This document shows positions 1-10,618 of a DNA stretch of 64,000 nucleotides, in pieces (within the stretch, counting starts at the first letter, position 1; every line of letters starts with the position of its first letter). The notes beneath the pieces were generated by a model. The model was not told the DNA's origin. It worked only from the letters and a program-made list of their open reading frames with translations, and made no database searches. The stretch lies in the NCBI GenBank assembly GCA_023213395.1, contig CM041465.1, positions 73,787,741-73,851,740 on the forward strand. The letters are read 5' to 3'. The translations under genes were made by a program, and so were the position numbers. The stretch is from Cycas panzhihuaensis (lineage: Eukaryota > Cycadophyta).

Positions 1-178
1 CCTCAAATTCTTCAACGGACTGTCCCTTAATCTCATTGTTCTGCGAACTTAATCTCCTCGCCCTTCTCAGTTTTGATTCCTTCGACCATCGTAATGCCCT
101 TTGTCTGCTGGTTTCCTTCTCTTTGGGTGAAGTATCCTTTTGTGGCTCTTCCGACCTTGAAGGCCTCTTAGGTGGCAT
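1..178 (-). CDS. Gag N-terminus of element D' (partial)
   Basis: An open minus-strand frame starts at the ATG at 178 and runs off the window. The product begins MPPKRPSRSEEPQKD and is very basic and Ser-rich, like the Gag N-terminus of element D at 10741, from which it differs at only a few residues. No stop is seen in 59 codons. The basic N-terminus precedes the capsid region in the full copy. The start is chosen because it is the first ATG after the leader and is shared by D, D' and (as MPPRANSLRK) element H. Confidence 0.8.
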   Translation of the reverse strand, partial: MPPKRPSRSEEPQKDTSPKEKETSRQRALRWSKESKLRRARRLSSQNNEIKGQSVEEFE

Positions 179-300
179 TGGAAGGTCCTCTGGCTGCCGG
201 TGACTTAGTTACAGCCTGCCATCACGACAGCAGCCAGGGTCCTCTGCCCTTTACACATTCCTTTCCTTGAAACTCCTGGGCCCTGTCCCTCCTTAATGGA

Positions 301-318
301 CGTAGGCAATGGAACCAA
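301..318 (-). other. Primer-binding site of D'
   Basis: On the minus strand TTGGTTCCATTGCCTACG follows the LTR end directly. It is not the usual initiator-Met site (TGGTATCAGAGC). It resembles the Asp-tRNA type site TGGCGCCGTTGCC used by Athila/Tat-type plant Gypsy elements, with mismatches. The same sequence type occurs in D (10601) and H (54275-54293). Confidence 0.6.
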
Positions 319-1142
319 TGTTGACTCAGGTGTTCCCACTGCACTTGTGGGAACAGTGCACTTGTCAAGGTTACACAGGTTATAGTCCAATTAGGATACA
401 GCCAACATGGTTATTCACATACATTCCATAGATTATTCAATGTTTCCATAGAATTATATCACAATAGTACACAACAACACAGAAATCAACACATATTCAG
501 CATTTCATCCTTATAAACACAGAGAATACACAGTTTTCCACGTAACTCTTCTTTCCATTAAGCAATAAGTTTAATTACACAGAGGGCTGGAATGCATTCC
601 AGTAGCATACACTCTTCTGTTACATGCGTACCCAGATGGTACTTATCAATAAACACTGCTTTAATCGGCTGTCATACGTGCTGGCATCCACACCATTGCG
701 TACCCTGAATATTCGGCTCTCACCCTCACCGAATGGTCCTTGCGTGCTTCCTTAAATGTGCCTCTTCGTACCTTTTGGCTGAAGGGTTATGACTGCCTGT
801 CATAACCGTACCCCTTCAGTCAAATGTACCTTTTCCTTAATCATTAGTTATACCTTTAACTAATGTCTTCATCATGTCTGTACGTAGGTCTGGCAGCTCC
901 CCAAGCTTCCACTGGTCTCGTACTGTCGTGCGTACCGCTTCTGTTTAGTTTCGTTCCGCTGCTGGTACGTATCTGTGTTGCGTACCCGTTCCAGGTATGC
1001 ACCTGTCATACGTACCCAGAATGCTAGTTTTTCCACTGTTTCGCCTCATGCGTACCTCCGTACGGTCCGTACCTGCACATCTAGGGTTATCCAGCCTACC
1101 TCTGGTCTTCCAACAGCCATATGATTAATTTATGCCCCAACA
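319..1142 (-). repeat. LTR of D' (5' LTR in element orientation)
   Basis: An 824-bp LTR bounded by TGTTGGGG and CAACA (minus strand), homologous to the LTRs of D. It carries many GTAC/GTACG motifs and a palindrome at 779-819 (stems GGTTATGAC/GTCATAACC and CTGAAG/CTTCAG) that also occurs in the 3' LTR of D but is damaged in the 5' LTR of D. Confidence 0.88.
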
Positions 1143-2654
1143 ATTATTACTAAGGCAAGAACAAAGGAATAAAAGATATGAAGACTCTGGAGAGCTTGAA
1201 GATGCATTCATATCCAGACTGAATTTGGGGCCAAGAGGGCGAAGCAGAGGAAGAGATAGAACTTCAAAAGCAAGGATTTCCTCACAAGGCAGATGGCAAG
1301 ACAGTAGAGATCAAGGACGATCATCGACTCCAAGAGTATGCTATAATTGCGGTAAGACTTGTCACTTTGCAAGTTCTTGTAGAGCTTTTGATCTTTGTTA
1401 TCATTGTGGACAGCCAAGACACTACCCATATCAATGCCCACAAAGGAGTGTAGACATCCATAGAGGGAAGCGTCCAGTCGGAAACTATAGCAAGGAATAA
1501 ACTGATGCAGGTGAAGAAGAAGAGACCGCCTTCATTGTTGCACTCACTGTTAGCCTTCAAAATAAAGATATTTGGTACACCGACTCAGGGGCGCCCCAAC
1601 ACATGACTAGCAGAGAAGACTAGTTCAAGACACTTCAGCCATACACATCAGACCGATCGGTGGAGCTAGGAGACAAGCACCCCCTTAATATAAAGGGGGT
1701 AGGAACAATAGCCATCAAGCTACAAGACAGCATCAAAAAGATTGGAAATATACTTTTATTTCCTAATCTCAGAATGAATCTTTTGTCTGTCTCTCAACTT
1801 AGCAACAAAAAGCTAAGAACTGTATTTGAAGAAAAGGGGTTTTGTTACATTCTTGATATGAAGAATAATGGCCATGTAATTGCAAAGGGAGTGGAAAGCA
1901 ATGACCTATATAGGTTGCTTTCACATCCCATACTCTCTGATGTAAAAGCCTATACAACTACAAATCTTAATGAGAATGACAAACTGTGGCACTTGAAGTA
2001 TGGACATCTCCCCATAGAAAAACTCAAATCAATGGAGAAGGAAGGATTAGTTAAAGGTCTTCCTTCTATCACATCAGATAACTTTATTTGTAAAAATTGT
2101 CAATTTGGAAAACAACATAGGCTGCCTTTTAAAGAAAGTGAATGGGGAGCTAAAAAAAGGCTTGAACTAATACATACTGACATTTGTGAACCTCTCACTC
2201 CACACTCAATTAATGGTTGTAGATATTTCTTACATTCATTGATGACCTGACTAGGAAGATTTGGGTCTACTTCCTTTAGAACAAATCTAAAGTATTTAAC
2301 AGCTTCAAAGAATTCAAAGTTGAAGTAGAATTAGAGTTAGGAGAAAAAATTAAATGCATTAGATCTGATGGTGGAGGGGAGTATATTTCAAAAGAATTCC
2401 TAAACTATTGTAAAGTAAATGGAATTTGTAGACAATTCACAACCCCATATACTCCTCAATCCAATAGGGTTGCAGAAAGGAAGAACAGGGCCATTATGGA
2501 AATGGCATAGTGCATGGTTCATGAAAGGGTCCCTAGATCTTGCTAGGCAAAAGCTATCAACACAGCCTGTTATCTATTGAATCGAAGTCCGACGAAGGCA
2601 TTGAATCTTCTCACCCCGGAAGAAGCTTGGATAGGGAGAAAACTAGACGTAAGT
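1143..2654 (+). pseudogene. Copia A gag-pol, first part (Gag zinc knuckles, protease, integrase)
   Basis: Degenerate Ty1/Copia polyprotein. One frame holds from 1143 to about 2228 with stops at 1498 (TAA) and 1621 (TAG). In order: a basic Gag tail, two CCHC knuckles (CYNCGKTCHFASSC and CYHCGQPRHYPYQC), the aspartic protease motif TDSGAPQHMT, the pre-integrase motif LWHLKYGH, a zinc-finger segment, and integrase starting at HTDICEPL. A frameshift near 2228 and further stops follow. The N-terminal half of Gag is missing because D' is inserted at 1142. The reading breaks at VSHL, where Copia B is inserted, and resumes at 8813. It is close in sequence to Copia I (49351-53470), its best in-window reference. 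Confidence 0.88.
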
Positions 2655-2659
2655 CATCT

Positions 2660-3014
2660 TGTTAGCGTGGCAGTTAATTATTAAGCCACTTAATTAATGT
2701 TAATGTGGTTTAATTATGTGAAACGGTGTGAGCGAAAAGGTGCGACTTATTTGGAGGGTCACAACCCTAATCGAGTGGCACCTCTTGGAGAGTATAAAAG
2801 CCTTGAGGCCTTGTATATTCATCATCCAAGCTCATTGTGTAATAATCAATGATCCCTTGAGGATCCTTTTGTGGTGGGTTTTTTCCCGAAAGGGTTTCCC
2901 ATGTATATCCTGTGTTACGTGCCTATCTTACGTGTATATTTTATATTGTGCTTGCTGTGTATGGTATAAGATCCTGCGTGTGTGAACACATGTCTGTCTG
3001 TCTGTTCTCGAACC
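2660..3014 (+). repeat. Copia B 5' LTR
   Basis: Near-identical to 8454-8807. It begins TGTTAGCGTGG and ends CTCGAACC, where the 3' copy keeps the canonical CGAACA end. A TATA-type box TATAAAAG lies at 2793-2800, the likely promoter of the element. The 5' part is rich in TTAATTA motifs. Confidence 0.92.
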
Positions 3015-3028
3015 TGGTATCGTGAGCG
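3015..3028 (+). other. Copia B primer-binding site
   Basis: TGGTATCGTGAGCG directly follows the 5' LTR. It resembles the initiator-Met-tRNA complement TGGTATCAGAGC with internal changes. Confidence 0.7.
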
Positions 3029-4433
3029 ATAAGGTCCCACGGTGCAAGCTTGACGGTGAGCGGGGAGATTGGATCATTGGTTGCCGGGTGATGCCGTCTG
3101 ACCCAAGACGAATCTTGAGGGTCCATCAACTCTAGCATCGTGTAGAAGCAGGTATAGAAAATCAGTGGTTGTTGGAGCAGTGGAGATCACTATTCAACAA
3201 AGTGTAAGGGTTATCGAAGTCAATATTCAGGCGTGCAGAACTCGTTTTGTTGGTGACTTGGCGGCTTTGAGGACAACCTTCTTTGTATATAAGTAAGTTG
3301 ATCAGAACACAATAAAACTCATAAGGAAAGAGCACTTTCTGGAGTCATCTACCTACAAGTCTGTATAAGGGAGAGATTGGAGCCTTTTTTGGATCGTTTT
3401 CAGCCTGCTACACTTGGTTTAGGTGTTGTATCTAGCAGATCTTCATATTTTTTGAGTTGTTATGCTTTTGTGACCCCTCTCCTTGGGTGAATTCACTGTA
3501 TTGAGCCCACACCTGTGTGTTAAGACATTGCTGGGTTGTTTTGGAGACTTGTATACATAAAATAAGCGTTGTACAGCCTAAAAACAGTAGAGATATACAA
3601 AGCCAAAGTACGGATTGTGCTGACTAGGCATGTTTCTCCCTGGCTGGGCACCTTTCTACTGTGTTGGGCGTGTTTGAAGTGTGGCTGGGTGTCTTTTCTT
3701 CTTGGCTGGGCATGTTTCTCCCTGGCTGGGCTCATTCTGAGGGTGGCGGGACTGCATTCAGGTCGTGAATCAGCCATTCAAACAGCTAGGTTGACGTGAT
3801 AACCAACTGCTATCCTTAAACCGCCGCGTCCTCTCTCTCCATCCTGTGCAACTTCTCAACATGTATTTTGGTTGATTTAGTGCTAAGTTTAGACCTTAGC
3901 ATAGTTTAAATCTATTTGGTTGCTGATTTAAGGCACGTGAAGTAAGTGATAAGAGGCAGTTGTTCACAAAAGTCACACTTTTTTGGGAATATGCCTTTTG
4001 GCATATTCCCCTCAAAGTGAAAATATAAAAAGTGACCCTTTACACTATTCAAATATGAACTTTTGTTGATATTTGAAGATAATACTTGGAGTATTGAAGC
4101 ATTGTTGACCCATTTCAAGCGTGGATCGAGGCGTTGTGTTTATATTTGAAACTTGTGACCGTGCACCGTCATCTTGTGGTACCTTCTTTGTACTAAAACG
4201 AGCAGTTTTTGGTCATTTGGAGTGTCGGGTGTGACGTTTAATGACCACCTAAGGACGTTTGTTGACGGAAAAGGGAAGAATTACAGTCAGTGGCTCAAGT
4301 GACGTGAGCATAATCTGTGTTAGGGTCCCTTGGAAGTGTGCTCGTGAAGCAAAGGAAGGTCACAAGGGTGCATTTTCATCCTTAATACGTCTGTTTGGTG
4401 TTGTGTACTTCATTTTGTAGCCAGATATTCGAG
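3029..4433 (+). other. Copia B untranslated leader
   Basis: A 1.4-kb stretch between the primer-binding site and gag without a convincing gene, unusually long for a Copia leader. It holds imperfect repeats of a CTGGCTGGGC motif at about 3630-3735 and a strong stem-loop at 3976-4019. Short open frames here show no recognisable domain. Confidence 0.7.
3976..4019 (+). repeat. Perfect hairpin in Copia B leader
   Basis: GGGAATATGCC (3985-3995), loop TTTT, GGCATATTCCC (4000-4010): an 11-bp perfect stem. It is extended by CACTTT (3976-3981) pairing with AAAGTG (4014-4019) across a symmetric 3-nt internal loop. It lies about 415 nt upstream of the gag ATG in the genomic RNA. A packaging or dimerisation signal is possible but only inferred. 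Confidence 0.75.
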
Positions 4434-5324
4434 ATGGAGAAGCTTATGCTGAAGGTTATCTTTAATGGTAACAACTTCACTGAATGGAAGGCTAACATGG
4501 AGCTAATTCTAATGGTGAACCAACTCTGGGGAATCACCAAGGCGAAACTTGAGTCAGTCCCACTTGACTATAAGGAGCGGATCAGACTTGAAGAGAAGCA
4601 ATTTATGGCCGTTGGGCTACTGAAACTTTCACTAGCGCCCCTTGTTCACAATCTAGACGACCCAGCCGAGATTTGGACGAAGTTGTGTGACACTTTTGAG
4701 AAGAAGAAGACGAATAGGCGTCTTGCTCTGATGTTGGAACTACTCAATTCAAAAGTCGAAGATGAGAACAACATCAGCTCCTACCTGAACAAGATAACCG
4801 ACTTGAAGAACAAGTTAGAAGAGTTAAAGCAGAATTCGATCGATGATGCGCTCACATTTGCGATAATCATGTCGAAGCCGGTTGCATTCGCCACATTCCA
4901 GACCATACACGGTAGAGACGAAGTGATGGAGGCAGAAACTTTTGACAGGTTTAAAAACCTAATTCTAGCAGAGGACGGCAAGCTAAAACATCATGGTTTG
5001 CTTGGAGGATCCGGTTCAAGTCAGGCCTTAGCCATGAAAACCCAGCGAATGGAGGCCCCAAAGGAGGAGAAGATCACACAACGGTTTGGAGAAAGCTCCC
5101 AAGACAAGAAGAAGTTTAATGGAAAGTGCAATTATTGCAAAAAGGATGGTCATTGTGAGAAGAATTGTTGGTTCAAGCGTCGTGACAAACGCAAAGGCAA
5201 CCAAGATGATAAAGGAAAGGGTGTTGCTGCCCATTGCGTCCGAGCACAAACCTTGTCAGCCGAATCAAATCGGAGAGACTATTGGGTATTGGATTCTGGA
5301 GCGCAGAAGCACATCTCTTACTAG
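4434..5324 (+). CDS. Copia B Gag plus start of protease
   Basis: A 296-codon open frame from the ATG at 4434 (MEKLMLKVIFNGNNF) to a TAG at 5322. Residues 1-200 match the Copia Gag family (UBN2 type), with the usual FxGxNFxxWKxxM and W...L...F patterns. A CCHC knuckle, CNYCKKDGHCEKNC, lies near residues 227-240. The protease signature WVLDSGAQKHI follows near the end, so the stop cuts protease just after its active site. The frame reopens at once (5343) with pre-integrase sequence, so the TAG is a single nonsense change in a gag-pol frame. The ATG at 4434 is preferred to the upstream in-frame ATG at 4395 because Gag homology begins there. Confidence 0.85.
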   Translation: MEKLMLKVIFNGNNFTEWKANMELILMVNQLWGITKAKLESVPLDYKERIRLEEKQFMAVGLLKLSLAPLVHNLDDPAEIWTKLCDTFEKKKTNRRLALMLELLNSKVEDENNISSYLNKITDLKNKLEELKQNSIDDALTFAIIMSKPVAFATFQTIHGRDEVMEAETFDRFKNLILAEDGKLKHHGLLGGSGSSQALAMKTQRMEAPKEEKITQRFGESSQDKKKFNGKCNYCKKDGHCEKNCWFKRRDKRKGNQDDKGKGVAAHCVRAQTLSAESNRRDYWVLDSGAQKHISY

Positions 5325-8300
5325 AGGCATAACTCTGATAAGTTGAACTCAAATCAGAGTGGAGCTGAGATTGTTCTTGGGGATGCCCGCGTATTGCCAG
5401 TGGATGGTATCGGTGATGTTTCCATTGCAGGAGGCAAGTTTTCCGGGGTATACTATGTACCCAAGATGCAGTTGAACCTTTTATGCGCTAGGGAGATGCA
5501 AACAAGGTATGAAAGTGGAGCTCTATGAAGATAAGTGTCTGATTAAGGACCCAAAGCGAATTTTGTTGTCATAGCTCTAGGAAAAGTCATGGACAACTTC
5601 TGGGTGTTTGAGAAGTTTCAATCTCCGAAGAAGTCCTATGCCTTTGTTGCCAGTGCGGATGACATGAGTAAATTGTGGCACAATCGCCTTGGGCACCTTA
5701 ATTACAGAAGTATTGCACTGCTGAAGAGGTTGAAGATGGTGGATGGGCTACCGCCGATTACACCTTTCCGGATGGTATATGCGAAGGATGCATGTATGGC
5801 AAGCATCATCGCTATCCTTTTGCTCGAGATAACGCCTGGAGAGCCAAGGAGAAGCTGGAGCTTGTGCATTCAGACATTATGGGACCACTTCCTAATCCTT
5901 CGATATCGGGGAGCTCATTATACACTCGTGTTTGTGGACGATTACACGGAAAAGCACAGGTTTATTTTCTCAAAAACAAGTCGGATGTATTTGATCATAC
6001 GTGATTGGAAAGCGATGGTTGAAAGCGAAAGTGAAAAGAAAATAAAAACTTTCTGAGTGATAATGGTAAGGAATACGACAATCATGTGTTTAATCGTTCT
6101 GCGCAACCCTGGTATAATGCGGGAGTTTACGGTCCGTATACCCCACAGCGAGCGGAGTTCTTTGAAAGAAAGAATCGTACCATGATGGAGATGGCGAGGT
6201 GATTGGTGCATGCTAAAACACCATCAAGTTTTGGGCGTGTTGTGGCGACTGCTGTTTATATATTGAATAGGGTACCCACTCAGGCAGTTTGCAGCATGAC
6301 CCCCGAAGAGAAATGGACCGGTCGAAAGCCTACCATTAGTCATTTGAGAATGTTTGGGTGTATAGCGTACGCCCACATCCCTGATGATACCCTCAAGAAG
6401 CTAGATTGGAAGAGTCTGAAGTGCATATTCATGGGTATTGCACGGAGAACAAAGCTTACAGACTATGGAATCCACAGGGGGAGAGGATTGTGGTTAGTCG
6501 GGAACTTAAATTTGACGAGTCATCGATGTATCATCCTGAAAGAGCATCAGAGGAAGCTTTTTACCCTCCCCTTCTCCCATTCCTAGATTCTTCAAGCGAA
6601 GAGGATGATAAGCCAGTCACTGTAGCACCTGAGGAAGCAGGACCAAGTGGGACGCGTAATAGTGAGGAACCGCCACTAGTAGAAGTACCTCCAGCAACGG
6701 GTCCTTCTATACCTTTATGGGCAAGGAAAACTCTTGAAGATTCCAGTGTGGCGATGCAAACTCTTACTGATGATAGACGAACCAAAAGTCAGCATGCCAG
6801 TTGAACTCTACTGGTCGACACCAATGACTCCAGTGATCCTGATTCGTTTCCCGAAGCGAAAGGAGATCCACGATGGAGAGCTGCAATGGAGGAAGAGTAT
6901 GGTTCTCTGATGAAGAACGATACGTGGGATTTGGTTCCACTTCCTCCATCGAAGAATCTTGTTGGATGCAAGTGGGTCTATAAGACAAAGTTCTGCTCCG
7001 ATGGAGAGGAGGACAAGTATAAGGCCAGACTTGTTGCGCAGGGATTCAAGCAGAAAGAAGGAATTGACTATGAGGAGACGTTTACACGGTCTCCGTAATG
7101 ACAACGATGCCTTACTCATTTCCTTAGCAGCTGCTTTAGATTGGGAGTTACACCAGATGGACGTTAAGTCCGCATTCCTTAATGGGGATCTAAAGGAGGA
7201 GATATACATGTCGCGACCTGCAGGATTCATTAAGGATGGCCAGGTGCATCTTGTTTGCCGTTTGAAGAAATCAATCTATGGCCTGAAACAAGCACCTCGT
7301 GCTTTGTATGAGAAGATGGATGCTAAGTTGAAAACTAAAGGTTTTGAAATTTCAGAACTCGACCCAAACCTGTATGTGAAAAGAAGAGGGACTTCTGTAG
7401 TTGCTTGTGTGGTGTATGTGGATGATCTAATCATCGGCGGTAATCGTAGCAAGGCTATAGCCGAAGTCAAGTCCAATTTGGGAGCTTCATTCGACATGAC
7501 GGATCTTGGGAAACTTCACTATTTCTTGGGCATTCAGATCAGGTAGATGGAAGATAGGATCGTGTTGTTGCAATCCCAGTATGTGAAGAACTTATTGGAG
7601 AGATTTGGAATGCAACACTGCAAACCTGTTGCAACACCTTGTGTCAAAGGCGCAAGATTGTAGAAGGATATGGCCAAACCTTCTGTAGATGGTACAACGT
7701 ATCGTCAGTTGGTAGGGAGTCTCATTTATTTGACTCATACCAGGCCAGATATCGCATCTGTTGTTGGATTGGTTTCTGCTACATGCGAATCCACAGAGCC
7801 TCATTTGGTGGCAGCAAAGTGGATTTTGAAATATCTGAAGGGGACAATCAATCTTAGTCTTGAATACCGCATAGGAGAGAAGATCAGGTTGCATGGCTAC
7901 ACAGATACTGATTGGGTAGGAGATTCCAACGATCAGAAGTCCACCGCTAGATACTTGTTTAGTATTGGCAATGGATTTGTTTCATGGCAGTCGAAGAAGT
8001 AGCAGACAGTGGTGTTATCTTCTCTGAGCGAGAATATCAAGGACTCGATCTTTGGTGCGAAGAAGCGGTATGGTTGAAAGGTGTCTTGAATTTCTTGGCG
8101 TTTCCAATGGACATCCGATTCTCTTTGTTGATAATCAGTACCATTTGTGCGTCAAGAATCACGAGTTTCATGCGCGTACAAAGCATATTGAGATTCACAC
8201 CATTACATTCGTGAGTCGATCAAGTCGTGGAAGCTGCGGTCGACTATTGTCCGAGTGAATTACAACTTGCGGACGTGTTTACCAAGCCTCTCCAAGACCA
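5325..8300 (+). pseudogene. Copia B Pol (protease end, integrase, reverse transcriptase, RNase H)
   Basis: Broken Copia Pol. Segments in order: pre-integrase region (VYYVPKMQLNLL; LWHNRLGHLNYRS), integrase core starting at VHSDIMGPLP (5860s) with a frameshift before it, a degenerate middle, the late integrase segment (WTGRKPTISHLRMFGC), reverse transcriptase from about 6886 (CKWVYKTK, KARLVAQGFKQKEGIDYEE), a frameshift near 7095, then DVKSAFLNGDL, YGLKQAPRA and the catalytic YVDD (about 7416), and RNase H ending in ADVFTKPL (about 8263-8290). At least five frameshifts or stops prevent translation. It follows gag in the same orientation and is flanked by the element's own LTRs. Confidence 0.9.
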
Positions 8301-8453
8301 TTTCACGAAGATGCGTACCGAATTAGAACTCACCGATGTTATCCTTGAGGGGGGATGTATCAACAAGGATAAAGAAGCTATAGGATAGTCCCAGCCTTCG
8401 TGATAACTCAGCTGTTGCACGTTGCAGATTCCCCACATTCACATTAAGGGGGA

Positions 8454-8807
8454 TGTTAGTGTGGTAGTTAATTATTAAGCCACTTAATTAATGTTAATGT
8501 GGTTTAATTATGTGAAATGGTGTGAGCGAAAAGGTGCGACTTATTCGGAGGGTCACAACCCTAATCAGGTGGCACCTCTTGGAGAGTATAAAAGCCTTGA
8601 GGCCTTGTATATTCATCATCCAAGTTCATTGTGTAATAATCAATGATCCCTTGAGGATCCTTTTGTGGTGGGTTTTTTCCCGAAAGGGTTTCCCACGTAT
8701 ATCCACGTGTTCTGCCTATCTTCTATGTATATTTTATATTGTGCTTGCTGTGTATGGTAAAAGATCCTGCGTATGAGAACACATGTATGTCTTTATGTTC
8801 TCGAACA
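8454..8807 (+). repeat. Copia B 3' LTR
   Basis: Begins TGTTAGTGTGG and ends CTCGAACA, preceded by the purine tract AAGGGGGA (8446-8453) that would prime plus-strand synthesis. It differs from the 5' LTR by a modest number of substitutions and small indels, so the insertion is not very recent. Confidence 0.92.
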
Positions 8808-8812
8808 CATTT

Positions 8813-9068
8813 GAAGGTTTTTTGATACAAAGCAATTGTCCATATTCCTGACAAGAAAAGAACAAAGCTTGATTCAAAAAGTCTTGAATATATCATGATT
8901 GGATACAGTAAGAATCCAAAAGCTTACAAGTGCATAGATCCAAAAATCAACAAGATATATATAAGCAGAGATGTCATATTCAATGAAGAAGAAGTAGAAG
9001 AAGATAAAATCAAGGTAATTAATGAAACACCTCAAGTCATATCTCAAGAAACTGTTATCGAGGAAGCA
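8813..9068 (+). pseudogene. Copia A pol, continuation (late integrase region)
   Basis: Continues Copia A from VSHL across the Copia B insertion. It reads KVF, then AxVHIPDKKRTKLDSKSLE, GYSKNPKAYKCIDPK and YISRDVIFNEEE, the conserved end of Copia integrase, matching Copia I at 51480-51640. It stops at 9068 where the LTR of Gypsy C begins. The rest of Copia A (reverse transcriptase, RNase H) is not found elsewhere in the window, which suggests a deletion at this junction. Confidence 0.82.
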
Positions 9069-9400
9069 TGTAACATAACCCCACATTTTCCAAGCACTAG
9101 CAAGTGGGAGTGACCAAAAGGTTAAGGATTGATGTTAGCTATTAAGATTTGTGCATGGACCACTAAGTTGTCTAATAAGATGTAAGGCCGTTAGGGCCAC
9201 CATTAATATCATAAGGAAGAAGACCCTCGCATGCTTATTTAAAGGGTCGAGCTCTACTTGTAATGATTATTGAGTATTGCTATTTTAAAGAGAAAGTACT
9301 TCGGTACTCCCTTTGGGTGATCTATTTGTGAACTTGTGTTATTTTGGCTTTACTTCTGTTGGTGTGCATCTACAAGGTCGAATTTTTGAGAGGAAACACT
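9069..9400 (+). repeat. Gypsy C 5' LTR
   Basis: Starts TGTAACATAACC and shares about 180 bp with 32987-33162. The right end is approximate (about 9398-9403), just before the primer-binding site. TTTAAAGGGTC near 9238-9250 may be the core promoter. No matching duplication of its left flank was found, as expected if the right part of the element was rearranged. Confidence 0.8.
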
Positions 9401-9406
9401 CCAAGT

Positions 9407-9419
9407 GGTATCAGAACCA
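9407..9419 (+). other. Gypsy C primer-binding site
   Basis: TGGTATCAGAACC, a near match to the initiator-Met-tRNA complement TGGTATCAGAGCC, a few bases after the LTR. Confidence 0.8.
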
Positions 9420-9767
9420 CGTTCGCGATCGTGGGAAGCTACCCAAAAAATCTTTTTTTTTTTTTTCTCTGTAAGATTAAGTACTCTCTCTATCCAAGTA
9501 GAGATCAAGGAAAGACCTTCGCTTAGTCCTCTCTCCACGAAAATTGAGGAACGATACCAGGACAGCTCAGGAGTCGTGAGGGAAGGGGAATTTCTTGCCC
9601 AGGTAATGCCAGTAATTTATTTTTCTGTTTTTCATGCAATTTTTAGTATTCATTTCTTTATTTCAATTTCTGCATTGAGTTGTATCCCAAGGGTAGATAA
9701 CACCACTAGGCGGCTACCCTTTCTCCCTCCCTTCTCTCTTTCCCAAGTAGATAACACCGTTGGACAG
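9420..9767 (+). other. Gypsy C leader, left part
   Basis: Non-coding leader with a T-tract at about 9452-9465. Near its right end it holds two copies of an AAGTAGATAACACC / GGGTAGATAACACC motif (9676-9760). Element D is inserted at 9767; the leader resumes at 20650. Confidence 0.7.
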
Positions 9768-10600
9768 TGTTGGGGTATAAATTGATCCTATGGCTGTGGG
9801 AAGACCAGAGGTAGGTCAGGTAACCTGAGTTGTGCAGGTATGGACCGTACAGAGGTACGCACGAGGCAAAACGGTAGAGAAATCAGCGTGCAGGTGCGTA
9901 TGATGAGTGCGTGCACAGGCAGGCGTGTATGATAGATACGTACCAACAGCGGAACAGAACCGAGCAAAAATGGTATGCACGACACAAAGGGACCAGTGAA
10001 AGCTTGTGAAGCTATCAGACGTACGTACGGACGTACGGATACAAAGAGTAATTAATTAAGTGCCTAACAAGTGATTAATGAAAGGGTACGTATGACGAGA
10101 ATGCGGTACTATGACGGTCATAACCCTTCAGCCAAAAGGTACCAACATGACTACTTAAGGGGGTACGCATGAACCACCAGGTTAGGGTGAGAGCCGATTA
10201 TCAAAGGTACGCAAAGGTGCGGGAGACAGCACGTATGACAGCCAGTTGGAGTAGCATTGTATGATAAGTACCATCTGGGTACGCATATATAACAGAAGGA
10301 ATGTATACTGCTGGAATGCACAGGAACGCATTCCAGCCTCTGTGTAATTGAACTGATTACTTAATAAAAGGAAGAGTTACGTGGAAATCTGTGTATTCTT
10401 GTGTTATGGTGAGGAAAATGCTGAGTATGTGTTGATTTCTGTACTGTTGTGTACCATTGTGGTGTAATTCATGAAATAATTGTGGAATGTATGTGAATAA
10501 CCATGTTGACAGTATCCTGAACTAGACTATAGCACTGTGTAACCTTGACAAGTGAAAGGGGTATCTCGTAAGTGTAATAAGATAACCTAATAAGTCAACA
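9768..10600 (+). repeat. Gypsy D 5' LTR
   Basis: Matches 19823-20649 and, inverted, 319-1142. It is bounded by TGTTGGGG and GTCAACA. Thirteen GTAC tetramers lie between about 9848 and 10284, many as GTACG or CGTAC, including a tandem CGTACGTACGG near 10020. They lie in the upstream half, where a U3 promoter or enhancer would be. Confidence 0.92.
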
Positions 10601-10618
10601 TTGGTTCTGTTGTCTACG
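10601..10618 (+). other. Gypsy D primer-binding site
   Basis: TTGGTTCTGTTGTCTACG abuts the LTR. It differs from the D' version (TTGGTTCCATTGCCTACG) by C/T and A/G transitions, typical of methylated-C decay. Confidence 0.6.

Larger units (their letters stand above)
1..1142 (-). mobile_element. Ty3/Gypsy element D', 5' part, cut by window edge
   Basis: Read on the minus strand, this stretch gives an LTR (1142 to 319), a primer-binding site, an untranslated leader and the first 59 codons of gag before the window ends. It matches the 5' end of element D (9768-10920) in inverted orientation almost throughout, so it is a second copy of that family. It interrupts the gag of Copia A: the Copia reading resumes at 1143. 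Its other end and target-site duplication lie left of the window. Confidence 0.9.
2660..8807 (+). mobile_element. Ty1/Copia element B, complete but decayed
   Basis: 6148 bp from LTR to LTR. The LTRs are 355 and 354 bp and begin TGTTAG. Flanking 5-bp duplications are CATCT (2655-2659) and CATTT (8808-8812), one mismatch. Removing it rejoins Copia A exactly at VSHL/KVF. The order gag, protease, integrase, reverse transcriptase, RNase H defines Ty1/Copia. Both gag and pol carry stops and frameshifts, so it is not autonomous now. Confidence 0.95.

Noticed and set aside
1208-1560. Two minus-strand open frames of 77-79 codons
   Set aside because: Both are antisense to the zinc knuckles of Copia A, which are clear on the plus strand.
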